Part shown: positions 23,827-34,651 of the stretch, piece by piece
Layout: the number at the start of each line of letters is the position of its first letter
Position numbering within the stretch: the stretch's first letter is position 1
DNA from: Leptobrachium leishanense
Lineage: Eukaryota; Chordata; Amphibia; Anura; Megophryidae
Length of the DNA: 64,000 bases
NCBI GenBank assembly: GCA_009667805.1
Contig: CM019075.1
Location: 12,415,738 to 12,479,737, forward strand
Direction of reading: 5' to 3'
The notes under the pieces: model-generated
Told to the model about the DNA's origin: nothing
Database searches by the model: none
Seen by the model: the letters and a program-made list of their open reading frames with translations, nothing else
Program-made: the position numbers and the translations under genes

Positions 23827-24775
23827 TTACATAGTTATATAGGCTGAAAAAAGACATGCGTCCATCGGGTTCAGCCTCTCCCACATAACCTACTGCTGTT
23901 GATCCAAAAGAAGGCAAAAAACCCAGTCTGAATGCTTGCCAATATGCAACATACTGGGAAAAAATTCCTTCTTGACCCCAGAATGGCAGTCAGATTTCTC
24001 CTTGGATCAAGAAGCTTTTACCCACATATTAAATATTATAACCCTTAATATTCTGTGTCTGCAGGAAGTCATCCAGTCGTTTTTTAAAAGTCTGTACAGA
24101 CTCTGACCCAACCACCTCAACAGGCAGAGAATTCCACAGCTTTATTGTTCTCACCGTAAAATAACCCTTCCTATGCTTTAAGCTAAATTTTCTTTCTTCC
24201 AGTCTAAATGGGTGACCCCTTGTCCTGTGTATAGTCCTGTTAATGAATAGGTTATCAGACAATGGTTGATAATGGCCCCGTATATATTTATATAAGGTTA
24301 TCAGATCCCCTCTAAGGCGCCTTTTCTCTAAACTAAACAGGTTTAAGCTTGTTAGTCTTTCCTCATAACTTAACCCTTCCATCCCCCTTATTAATTTAGT
24401 TGCCCGTCTCTGCACTTTTTCTAGCGACATAATATCTTTTTTTAAGACAGGTGCCCAAAATTGCACGGCATATTCAAGGTGCGGCCTGACCATTGATTTA
24501 TACAGAGGCAAAATTATGTTTTCATCCCGTGAGTGAACTCCCCTTTTAATGCATGCCAGTACTTTGCTGGCCTTGGCGGCTGCTGTTTGACATTGCACAT
24601 TGTTACTTAGTTTGAAGTCTATGATTATTCCCAAATCCTTCTCCTGCTTGGATTTCCCTAACTCCGTACCATTTAGGGTATACATTGCTTGTGTGTTCTT
24701 CACTCCAAAGTGCATAACTTTACATTTATCTAGATTAAATTTCATCTGCCATTTTAAACTGTCCCACGTTTATTA
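23821..24775 (-). mobile_element. CR1 retrotransposon fragment (inside DIRS)
   Basis: The minus-strand frame 24029-24745 (238 aa) has the CR1 C-terminal blocks: 'EKDLGIIIDFKLSNN', 'ILPLYKSMVRPHLEYAVQFW', '[14 protein letters not shown]', 'SLEKRRLRGDLI' and 'WNSLPVEVV'. The 3' end is a short 'taactatgtaactatgta' repeat, as in CR1 tails. It is 5' truncated. DIRS sequence resumes right after it ('...LPPLPDLIVDNLG'). Confidence 0.9.
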
Positions 24776-25818
24776 CCACCTCTCCCAGACTTGATTGTAG
24801 ACAATCTCGGTCATCCTCACCCATTGCTCGGGCAAGAGGCATGTTCGCTATTGGTGTCCCTGGTATCAGGATTTCCGGGGCGTCCGGCGACATTTCGGAA
24901 TGAGCTAGAGCGCTCCTTCAGTCCGCCTGGGCTCCGGCTACTTTGTCAAGCTACGGATCGGCCTGGACTACCTGGTCAGCTTGGTGTAGTGCACGGAGTG
25001 AAGATCCCTTTCAAGCCCCTCTAGTAAGGGTCCTTAACATTTTGTTGGAATGCTTTGATGAGGGAAAAGCGTATAGAACAATTAACGTTTTTTGCTCAGC
25101 CCTCTCAGCTTACCATGTGGGTTTCCAAGGAGTCCCAGTGGGTCAACATCCCTTGGTGTGTCGGTTACTGAGAGGTATCCGGTTTTCTAGACCTCCGCTT
25201 CCTCGGTACTCAGACTTGGAATGTGGCCATTCTGTTGTAATTTCTCGAAGCTTGGTCCTCTAACGAAGACCTTTCTTTGTGACAATTGTCGGCTAAGCTG
25301 GTGGCTCTCCTTTACCTTATATCATGCAAAAGAGTGGGGGATGTTAGGGCTTTAGATTTTGGTGCTCGGTCCTTCGTCCCTGACGGGGTACGTTTCGAGA
25401 TTTCTACGTGAACGAAAACGAACATATAGTCTGTCTTTTATCCAGCTTTTCCATCGCACCCGAACCTTTGTCCGGTACAATGCCAAAAGCATATGAGACA
25501 CGTACAGAGTTTTTGCGATCGGAAGGACTATCCCCACTTTTTATCTCATTCAAATCCCCCCATAAACCGGTCGGTTCCACTACGTTAGCGCGTTGGCTCA
25601 AGTGGCTCTTGGTTTCGTCTGGGGTTGATGTTTCAGTTTTTGGGGCTCATTCCATTCGCAGCGCGTCCGCTTCGGCGGCTTTGGGGGCCGGATGTTGTTT
25701 GGAGGATCTGCTTAAGTCCGCAGACTGGTCTCGCGAGACCACTTTTCCGAACTTTTTACTTCAAACCGATTGTTCATTGGTCGTCCGCTCTTATGGACCA
25801 GCTTTGAACTTGCAATAG
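24776..25818 (+). pseudogene. DIRS tyrosine recombinase, frameshifted
   Basis: After the CR1 insertion the frames read 'HPHPLLGQEACSLLVSLVSG', then an N-terminal SAM-like part ('LNILLECFDEGKAYRTINVF'), then from 25408 the catalytic part with 'FGAHSIRSASASAALGAG' (His-x-x-Arg box) and 'LKSADWSRETTF'. The usual catalytic tyrosine after this block (pattern TF..FY) reads 'TTFPNFLLQ', so it is missing. Several frameshifts separate the pieces. Confidence 0.8.
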
Positions 25819-27071
25819 GAGCCTTTGAGTACTTGTATTAAAATTATAGAATTTAGCTAAGCTATGAAGAGAAGTTAGAATTTTAATAAAGGACTCAGAG
25901 GCGAGTATTGCCCACCCTGCCCTCCCGGGGCGGACTCCAGGGGTTTGCTATGCGTTCGGCTTCCAAAACTCTGTCTCATCCAATACTTCTATTTCAGCCC
26001 AATGATGTCTGTTCCAGTGTGGTCCTGTGGCGCTCTCGTTTCCGTGCTGGTTCAGGATGGATTGATCTCATGAGAGTGTTCTACGCCCGCTGACCTGTTA
26101 TTAGCAAGAAAGAGGAAGAAATGGCGGGAGATCGGTCCTAATATATAGACTGGCATGGAACAATGGACTATACTGAAGGGACAGGGGGTTAGAAGATACC
26201 ATTGTTTGAGTATGTTTTTTCTTAATGTCTGTTACGTTTTGACATTATTACTTGCTGCTGTTATTAAAGCAAGAAAAGAGAATGCAATACTCGCCTCTGA
26301 GTCCTTTATTAAAATTCTAACTTATCTTCATAGCTTAGCTAAATTCTATAATTTGTGCGCCCAGCATTAGACGTTAACGCGCGTAAATCAACGGTGGAAT
26401 TACAATCCTCGCACATTTTTTCATCCGTCGTGCAATAACGCGCGTAAAACGGACGCGCAAAAATGCGCGCGCAGCAACGTTGCGTGCAGAAATCAGTGGG
26501 CGGACTGTTTTTTCACGCGATTCAGCCAATCAGAAATAAGAACCACAATTGGCTCACGTTACGTTTTTGCGTCTGTCAAAGTCAATATGAGTATATGCTG
26601 CAGCAATAATAAATGCACACACAACTTCTCCATTTTATTGGTTTGGGTATGTGTAGAATGTGTAACTATACTTTGCTGCGTATTTTTTTTTTTTTTGGGC
26701 TGGTGTATTTGGCTTCCGGCCAGGTTGTTCATTTTTGCCATTAACACCAGCTTTTAGGAGTTGCAAAAATTATGCGCGCAAAGGCTGTGCGTTACAAACT
26801 GCGCATAGATTGTAATACCATCCGCGTACCAGCGCACAAATGCATTTGCGCTCACGATGTTAAGTATAGGACGTGCGACGTACAGTAAGCTGGTGCAGGT
26901 TCACACGCGGTAGACGTATACGTGCGTGCAGGTTCACACGCGGTAGACGTATACGTGTGTTTGTTGCGCTGACATTGTAATACGACGTTCAGCGCAAAGG
27001 GTTTTGCCCCTCGCGTTAATGCGTTTTGCGCGGGTGCAAACATATGAGCGAACATTGTAATAGGACCCAGT

Positions 27072-27840
27072 ATGTCTCATGAATTATGATGATTTATTCC
27101 TTGGCGCATTGTGAAATTGACACGAGATTCGGGACTGTGCCAGTCACAGAACACATTCTGACAGGCGAATGATATCTGAAGCATGGATTTTGCTGAAACT
27201 TTTAAAATAAAAACTATTTTCTCCACTCCCTGAAGGTGGGAAAACTACAATAGAAAAAAAGGATGAATTGATCACGATTCAAATGACTTTGGGAAGTGAT
27301 CCTTTCATAACCAAAAAAAATGCGTATACACAATTCTGCATTGAAATCTAATAAAACGTGAAAATTAGTATATGAATTCCCGTTCTAATATTGCTTTTTA
27401 GGATTGCTATCGGTCTATTTATTTCTGTTCCGCGTGTGTAACGTGTATGTATATTTGTTATTCGCTAAGGAATTGGCGCTTTATAAATACTGTACCACAA
27501 ACAGGTGGGATCGTGAAGTCTTCTCATGCAAAGGTCCTTAGCTGCGAAATACCTTTCCATAGCGTATCAAACCTGTATACCTCCAGCCGAGCTGTAACAA
27601 AGATATCCACGTACGCCTCCGATTTGAGAGTTTTTAAACCTCCTAAACATTACTGCGTTGCCTCAGCTACACCTAATCGAAAAAACTTAAAGAATCCCCC
27701 TCCCTCCAAAAAAAACGTATGTGTATATTTCAGTATACAGACTACGGTGACGGTGCTTATAAAAATATATGTTACACAAAATACGTGAATAATAAAAACA
27801 AAGAAGTATAAGCCAAAAAAATAATACTATACAATCATAT
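27072..27840. other. No recognised feature
   Basis: AT-rich intergenic sequence with no exon-like reading. Confidence 0.3.
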
Positions 27841-29420
27841 CGTGCCATGCATATATTTATTCTCTCCTTTGTTTATGTTGTTTACCTGTTTTTTATTTTT
27901 ACATACATCGTACAAACGCCATTGCTGTATATTATGTTTTCTACCTGTTTACGTTCAGTATTTTTTGTGTGTTTCTATAATATACAGTTGTGAGACTCCC
28001 CTTTCCTTCTGTCTTACCTGTTTTGTTCTGTCTGTTCCACCTTGTAGCTACTCCATTCCACTTTTTCTGACTCCTTCTCCTACTCCTTGGTTTCCTCCAT
28101 TCCTGTGTTTCCATTGGCTGGCTGTATCCTGATTATCCCACCTGTGTAGCCAGCTATATCCTCTGGCCTCTCCCATTTCATTAGTTTGCCCCCCCCCCCC
28201 CCGCGGTCCTGTGAGCGCCTGTGCTTATTATAGTGCCTTGTTTCTGCCTAGTCCCATCTGATTATATGTTCTGTCTTTTCTGGTTTATGTTTAGTATTGT
28301 CTGTTACATAGTTACATAGTTATATAGGCTGAAAAAAGACATGTGTCCATCGGGTTCAGCCTCTCCCACATCACCTACTGCTGTTGATCCAAAAGAAGGC
28401 AAAAAACCCAGTCTGATATATGCAACATACCGGGAAAAAATTCCTCCTTGACCCCAGAATGGCGTCAGATTTCTCCTTGGATCAAGAAGCTTTTACCCAC
28501 ATATTAAATATTATAACCCTTAATATTCTGTGTCTCCAGGAAGTCATCCAGTCGCTTTTTAAAAGTCTGTACAGACTCTGACCCAACCACCTCAACAGGC
28601 AGAGAATTCCACAGCTTTATTGTTCTCACCGTAAAATAACCCTTCCTATGCTTTAAGCTAAATTTCCTTTCTTCCAGTCTAAATGGATGACCCCGTGTCC
28701 TATGTATAGTCCTGTTAATGAATAGGTTATCAGACAATGGTTGATAATGGCCCCGTATATATTTATATAAGGTTATCAGATCCCTCTAAGGCACCGTTTC
28801 TCTAAACTAAACAGGTTTAAGCTTGTTAGTCTTGCCTCATAGCTTAACCCTTCCATTCCCCTAATTAATTTAGTTGCCCGTCTCTGCACTTTTTCTAACG
28901 CTATAATATCTTTTTTTTGTCTGTTACTGTTTATTTCTGTTCTATTTCGCTGTGCATTTAACCTCTTGGCTGTGGCTATTTGAGTTCCCCACCTGCATTT
29001 GCCACCTATTCCAAGCCTTCCTTCTAAAGGGTACCTGGTTCCTGCACTAGTGGATCCTGTCAACCGTCTCAACTGCGTAGCCCACTATCCAATGTGCCTG
29101 GATATTCAACTGTAGCTGCTCGTCTTCCAACTTGCTTTATCTACACTGACCTTCAATCAAGGCACAATTGCCAGAGGACATGGTTCCTGCTCAAGCGGAT
29201 CCTGTGTGCTGTTTCTGACTGCATAGCCCACCATCCACTCGCTATATATTTATATTGCCTGTCATGTTCAGCGTTGGGACTTCCATCTGTTTAAAGACCT
29301 GTCTGCTGTGTGCTTACCTGTCAATACACTGATTTGCCTATATGGCTTCCTGCGTCTGCTTGTCTTTGATCACCCCCAGCGCTTTGGTAATAAACCTATG
29401 GGTCCCACCATGTCTCTGTC
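27841..29420. repeat. Unidentified long repeat hosting a CR1 insertion
   Basis: Pyrimidine-rich sequence with an internal direct duplication: 'ctggttcctgcactagtggatcctgt' near 29033 and 'tggttcctgctcaagcggatcctgt' near 29180, each followed by 'gcgtagcccac' or 'gcatagcccac' and 'atcca'. It resembles the untranslated end of a larger retroelement, but no class is assigned. Confidence 0.35.
28297..28927 (-). mobile_element. CR1 fragment with 11-bp target duplication
   Basis: The same CR1 family as at 23821-24775, 5' truncated, with an internal deletion. TTGTCTGTTAC occurs at 28297-28307 and 28917-28927. The minus-strand frame at 28504-28737 repeats the '...LFINRTIHRTRGHPF...' block. Slightly more diverged than the copy inside DIRS. 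Confidence 0.88.
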
Positions 29421-30464
29421 CTGGTCTGGTCTGGTCCTGACCACTGTTGCTAATGCTTTTAGTAATCCTAAAAGGGTACATCTGTTTAATTTTTATTATT
29501 TTTGAGCATGTGAACGCTGTAACAAGGCGGTAGCAGCGCGTGTACGGCTAATAATGACTGAGCATGGTGGACGTAGAACGATTTTATTTCCATTTCTGTA
29601 GAACAACCGCTTTATACGCTCTAGAAATTGCAGTGTTTACAGCACCAACAAAAGGGGGGGAGGGGAATCTATCATCATTTAAATGGCACCAACAGTTTCT
29701 GCAGCGCTTTACAATAACCAAAAGGTAACAAGATCCAGATAAATATAAAAATCTATATTATATACCCCCCCTCCCCTCTAATTCATTGTGAATCCGTTTT
29801 AAACCTTGCTGGGTAAAACGAGACCGCTTGCATTGCAGGGAGGTTTTCCTTGTTACAGCGAGGGACGGAACGTCTGCATAACCAGCAGAAATGCATGCAT
29901 GACGTTGTGCGGAGCTGCAGACACTCAGCACATTTGCAGCAGGCGGCGTTGCTTTCTGGCCGTCTGGACGGTTGCTAAGACGATGTGAGGCTTTGCCTGC
30001 AGGTTGCTGTGGAAGCAGAGTTGTGCTGGAATCCCTTATCAGGTAAGCCTGCGTTTTATAAACCTTTTTAAGATGTGCACGACGCTGGCGGAAGAAAGAA
30101 ACCAAAACACACAACCACGTGCGCACGGAGAGCAAGGGTATGGATCACAATGGTATTGGATTGCCAGCTCTTGGTACAAGGCATGTAACCATATAGTAGC
30201 TCTGTGGCAATTCTGGTTTGTGACGTGAAGAGCGCAAGATTCACTATTTTGTCCATCCACGGTCATTTAAAACCGTATACCAGCCTGAAAGTCTTCCACA
30301 CAATGCTTGGCTACAACATACTGGCAGCTCAGCCTTGTATTTTGCCCTAATATATAATAGGTCATTGCGTGACCTTTATAAGACAAAATGGGTCAGTTCC
30401 AAAAAAATCTTTATTTATTTTGCATTATTTTTGGTGTTTACGATCAGTCTAATATACAAGTAAC
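29421..30464. other. No gene recognised; one dispersed repeat fragment
   Basis: A 'tggcaccaacagtttctgcagcgctttacaataacc' fragment at about 29682-29720 belongs to the family seen at 22285. A moderately GC-rich stretch (29800-30060) might be an exon, but I cannot assign it. Confidence 0.3.
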
Positions 30465-32082
30465 TACAGTTGTGTTCAAAATTATTCAACCCCCACTGAA
30501 ATTGAGTGTTTTGGTCAGTTTGACATTGATTTTGATCATTCAGTCATCTTGCTTACAATTAAATCAAAGAGGCACGTGTAGGTCAGACAAATATAACATT
30601 TATAATGAAATAACCACAAATGTCTTTTCTGTGCTCACATCATTATCAGTTTTATTCAACCCCCAAGTGACATTCAATCTTAGTACTTAGTACAACATCC
30701 TTTTACAGTTATAACAGCTTTTAAACGTGAAGCATAGCTTGACACAAGTGTCTTGCAGCGACCTACGGGTATCTTCGCCCATTCGTCATGGGCAAAAGCC
30801 TCCAGTTCAGTCACATTCTTAGGCTTGCGCACTGCAACTGCTTTCTTTAAGTCCCACCAGAGGTTCTCAATCGGATTTAAGTCAGGTGACTGCGATGGCC
30901 ACTCCAAAATGTTCCAGCACTTTAATCTGCAACCATGCTCTAGTGGACTTGGAGGTATGCTTGGGATCATTATCCTGTTGAAAGGTCCAACGTCTCCCAA
31001 GCCTCAGGTTTGTGACGGACTGCATCACATTGTCATCCAATATCTCCTGGTACTGAAGAGAATTCATGGTACCTTGCACACGCTGAAGCTTCCCTGTACC
31101 TGCAGAAGCAAAACAGCCCCAAAGCATGATTGACCCCCCCGCCATGCTTCACAGTAGGCAAGGTGTGCTTTTCTTCATAGGCCTTGTTCTTCCTCCTCCA
31201 AACATAGCGTTGATCCATGGGCCCAAACAGTTCTAATTTTGTTTCATCAGTCCACAGAACACTATCCCAAAACTTCTGTGGTTTGTCCACATGACGTTTG
31301 GCATACTGCAGTCGACTCTTCTTATTCTTTGGAGACAGCAAGGGGGTGCGCCTGGGAGTTCTGGCATGGAGGCCTTCATTACGCAGTGTGCGCCGTATTG
31401 TCTGAGCTGAAACTTCAGTACCCACATCTGACAAATCTTTTCTCAGTTCCTCAGCAGTCACACGGGGACTTTTCTCCACTCTACGCTTCAGGTAGCGCAC
31501 AGCAGTCGAAGTCAGCATCTTCTTTCTGCCACGACCAGGTAGCGTTTCAACAGTGCCCTTTGCCTTGAATTTGCGAATGATGCTTCCTATAGTCTCTCTT
31601 GGTATGTTTAACATCTTTGCAATCTTCTTATAGCCATTGCCCTTCCTGTGAAGAGTAATCACCTCTTCTCTTGTCTTCCTGGACCATTCTCTTGACTTCA
31701 CCATGTTTGTAACCACACCAGTAAATGTCTAGAAGGAGCTGAGTATCACAGTCATTTTAAAGCTGCCTAATTGGTGCTTATTATGCTTTATTGCTGCTCC
31801 GTGACATCCACAGGTGGTTTCAATACCTGATTGAAAACACTTGAATGAACCTCTGTTCTTCAGAGTGGTAGTCTTTAAGGGGTTGAATAATTGTGTCAAT
31901 GAAGAATTCACAAAAGAAACATTTACTTCTGTATTACAAAACCAATTGATGTCATTTTAGTTGCATATGGTTCTTTAAAAAGTCCTTGTAGGATTTCATT
32001 CTGAATACAATTACAAATGTACACTAAATTCCCTAAAACCCTTTACAGCATTGGGGGTTGAATCATTTTGAACACAACTGTA
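30465..32082 (-). mobile_element. Tc1-like DNA transposon, nearly complete
   Basis: A 1614-bp element (30467-32080) is flanked by TA on both sides. Inverted ends start CAGTTGTGTTCAAAATTATT and CAGTTGTGTTCAAAATGATT. The single transposase gene lies on the minus strand. Length, TA target and domain order fit Tc1. Confidence 0.95.
30680..31716 (-). pseudogene. Tc1 transposase with two frameshifts
   Basis: The start is at 31716. The N-terminal paired-like helix-turn-helix is intact ('SREWSRKTREEVITLHRKG', 'GYKKIAKMLNIPRETIGSII') with a GRGRKK linker. The DDE parts follow: 'WTDETKLELFG' (first Asp), 'WTFQQDNDPKHTSK' (second Asp) and 'WPSQSPDLNPIENLWWDL' (Glu, DD34E type). Two breaks disrupt it: one at a run of seven C (31134-31140, plus strand), just after 'KHGGG', and one near 30925-30935, between the second Asp and the Glu block. 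No other damage was noticed, so this copy is fairly young. Confidence 0.92.
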
Positions 32083-33119
32083 TGGGGGGAAACAAACCCC
32101 CCAGGTTCTCGGCAGTGCGTTAGATGTAAGCAAGTGCTTTTTGTACCAGTTTGTCCATTCACCCAATTCCTGCAACACAAACTACTTAGACACCTAGTAT
32201 AAAATACAAAAATGACACACGTAACAACATATATACACAACTTGTTGTGGTTCGCAGTCAGGCAGCGCTTTTCTTTCTTGCCACAGATCCGATACAGTGA
32301 CACTGAACAAAACCTAAATCATAGGGCAACACAGAAATCCAACCCCGCTGAGCATCTTTCCAGCAGGGGTAGGCCCCCCCCCCCCCATGTGTTGAAGTGA
32401 CCATTATCTCTTAAATTTGGCTGTATTCTGGCCTGGTTGCAAGTCGCTCATCAAACATTAAGTTGACCATAATTTCATGTCAAAGGGGAAACCAAGCCCT
32501 CCAACACTGCTATAATGTAGCTTGTACTGTATGAGCATTGGTGGCAATGTTTCGGCATCTGTCTTGGCAAAGTGACCAGTCGCCTGTTCACAAAGGGAAG
32601 AATGTCGAACTATTTATAAAGCGCCAACAAGTTCCGGAAGTGTGGCACTGCATGTTTTTGTGTAGGACTATGGTTTGAAACAAAAGAGCCAGTGGCGCTA
32701 AAGGAGTATCTTAACGGTACTGATCGCTATTGTACCAAGAGTGATTATTCCCAGAACCACCATATAATGCTCAAACAGCGCAGCGCTCCCGTACCAATAC
32801 ACCCGAACTCTTGTGCTATCACACAATCACTTCCATAGAGTACAGGAAGATAATAGTCCCATGGGCTCACCACATTGTTATATAAAAAACAGACAGTCTA
32901 TAGTGCAATACAGTACATAAACTGATCTACATTGGATGCCATGCAATGATCCACACATTCTCTTGAGCAGGAAACGCTCTAATAATTCAACTTGCGGGTA
33001 TTTTCTAGGGCATAACCCGCTAGCCCCACTATCATCCGATGTCTGGTCCATGGACCTCAATAGGAAATAGAAAAAAACAGGGGACGGCTGGCCGCTGAAT
33101 GAGAAAAGACCAGGAGCTT
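32083..33119. other. No gene recognised
   Basis: Sequence with short phrases reminiscent of the foldback/Penelope-like elements ('gcgcagcgctcccgtaccaataca' near 32779), but no clear ends. A decayed 'tttataaagcgccaacaag' fragment lies near 32610. Confidence 0.3.
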
Positions 33120-33258
33120 AAAAGCCTTCTAATCTACCCACTGGTGATGTCCTTTTGAATACATCCCACACAATACAATGATGTGAGTCAGTGACTGACC
33201 CATTCTATGGCCAAAGCCGCACAGTGAGGGGCAAGTGATGGAAAGATACAACACAAAA

Positions 33259-33591
33259 TATCACACAATGGGATGCACCCAGTGACACATATAGAGGAAA
33301 ATATCACACAATGGATGCACCCAGTGACACATATAGAGGAAAATAAAAATATCACACAATGGATGCACCCAGTGACACATATAGAGGAAAATATCACACA
33401 ATGGATGCACCCAGTGACACATATAGAGGAAAATATCACACAATGGATGCACCCAGTGACACATATAGAGGAAAATATCACACAGTGGATGCACCCAGTG
33501 ACACATATAGAGGAAAATATCACACAATGGATGCATCCAGTGACACATATAGAGGAAAATATCACACAATGGATGCACCCAGTGACACATA
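33259..33591. repeat. 42-bp tandem array (about 8 units)
   Basis: The unit is 'atcacacaatggatgcaccc' + 'agtgacacatatagaggaaaat', nearly identical between copies; one unit has an extra 'aaaaat'. Because 42 is divisible by 3, several frames stay open on both strands. The homologous element at 38400 has only one copy of this segment. Confidence 0.95.
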
Positions 33592-34476
33592 CAGGGTTAT
33601 TCAAAGAGATCCGAATTGGGGCCGAAAGGTAACCGAACGCTGAAATTCAGCGTATGGTTACCTTTCTTGGCCATTCGGCTATTCAGAGAGCAGGCAGTTC
33701 GCCAAATGTTGGCGAATTGCCTGCACATACGGTGCCTGTTCAAGGGCAGTGAAATCCCCATAGAGAAGCAATGCTTTGTCTATTCAGGGAACGAAAACCA
33801 GCAGGGAAAAGTTGCCAAATTGCCCTGCTGTTCGGTGGTTTCATTCGTCAGGTTTATTCAGGCGAATCCCATAGGCTTCAATGTTAAAAATATTCCCGTT
33901 TTAATTAAATCTAATAAACCGTTGATTATAATATTCTGCAGTAAAAAGTCTCTTTATTTATAGATTGTTCAGGATATTTTAGGCATTTTTGGGGATTCTT
34001 TTGCAAAATGTTTTTTCCGTTGTTTTTTAAATCGTTTTTTCTTTTACCTGTAACAGCCTCTTTATTATCATTCATTGGATCATATGTAAATTTCAGACAT
34101 TTTCGTTCTGTAGTTTCTTTGCAAACAGCGTTTCACTTTTCAAACATTCAAGCAAACGTTTTTTTTTTCCCCACTCTATTCGTCTGCGGTGTCGGGTTTT
34201 TCCGGCGGCTGCTCTGCGCTGTGATCGGCGGCTGTTCGGTTTCCCCGGCGTGTTCAGCGGGGTTAATCCAGATGTTTTTGAGGGTTTCGGTGTACATTCG
34301 CCGGGTTTTGCGGTGAGTTTGCGGCGGCTTTTCCCTGCACTACGAAGGCCCTGTGGTGCTTGCTGAATACACCGCAGGGTCGCCGAAATGGGATCGCCAA
34401 ATCGCACCGAATTGAGGAGAACGAAAAGTCACCGAACGTACGGTGACTTTTCGATTCTCTTTGAATAACCCTGATA
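33589..34476. mobile_element. CAGGG-family MITE, complete copy
   Basis: The 882-bp element starts CAGGGTTATTCAAAGAGATC and ends with the inverse (TCTCTTTGAATAACCCTG). ATA flanks it at 33589-33591 and 34474-34476. Just inside each end is a short hairpin: 'aaggtaaccgaacgctg...cagcgtatggttacctt' on the left and 'gaaaagtcaccgaacgt...acggtgacttttc' on the right. There is no coding domain. A second complete copy lies at 49007-49896. Confidence 0.85.
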
Positions 34477-34651
34477 GAGGGAAAAATTACAAAACAAAGC
34501 ACATGTAAAATATTAGCAACATAAAATAAGGACATCACATTTTTTTGGTGGTACTGGCCCTTTAAGCACTGCCACCACTGCTTGAAATCACTCCTGACAT
34601 CCTATCACTTTTACTAATGTAAATTGTCCACTTTCTTATAGTGACAACGGG

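Larger units (their letters stand above)
22606..26356 (+). mobile_element. DIRS-type tyrosine-recombinase retrotransposon, decayed
   Basis: The left terminal repeat (22606-about 22830) is present in inverted orientation at about 26110-26330 ('ggactcagaggcgagtattgc' against its inverse; 'gatctcccgccatttcttcc' against its inverse). A copy of the left-end sequence also lies at 25843-25910, inverted relative to 26286-26352. This is the internal complementary arrangement of DIRS elements. Between them come the C-terminal part of a reverse transcriptase, an RNase H domain, and a tyrosine recombinase. Gag and most of the reverse transcriptase are deleted, and a CR1 fragment interrupts the middle. 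The copy is dead. Confidence 0.85.
22555..27071. mobile_element. Non-autonomous DNA element hosting a DIRS insertion
   Basis: The left end GGGCCCTATTACATTCTTC (22558) is the inverse of the right end GAACATTGTAATAGGACCC (to 27068), with AGT on both sides (22555-22557, 27069-27071). Its own sequence is 22558-22605 plus about 26357-27068, rich in 'gcgcgyaa' type words. It holds a 36-bp direct duplication near 26892-26963. The 3.7 kb between is a DIRS retroelement. Confidence 0.6.
33120..34565 (-). mobile_element. TTAA-type (Kolobok-like) element with internal tandem expansion
   Basis: Read on the minus strand, it begins at TTAA (34562-34565) with 'AGGGCCAGTACCACCAAAAA' and then follows the element at 38276-38850 block by block ('gtccttattttatgttgct', 'tatgtgtcactgggtgcatc', 'cattctatggcc'). 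Two events distinguish it: a 42-bp internal segment has become an eight-unit tandem array, and a second MITE (33592-34473) is inserted. The far end is not resolved. Confidence 0.65.

Noticed and set aside
29800..30060. GC-richer stretch with GT/AG sites as a possible host exon
   Set aside because: No frame gives a recognisable protein and phases cannot be joined to any neighbour.
33188..33643. Cysteine-rich repeat proteins on both strands
   Set aside because: Both come from the 42-bp tandem array; being open in several frames on both strands is typical of a repeat, not a gene.
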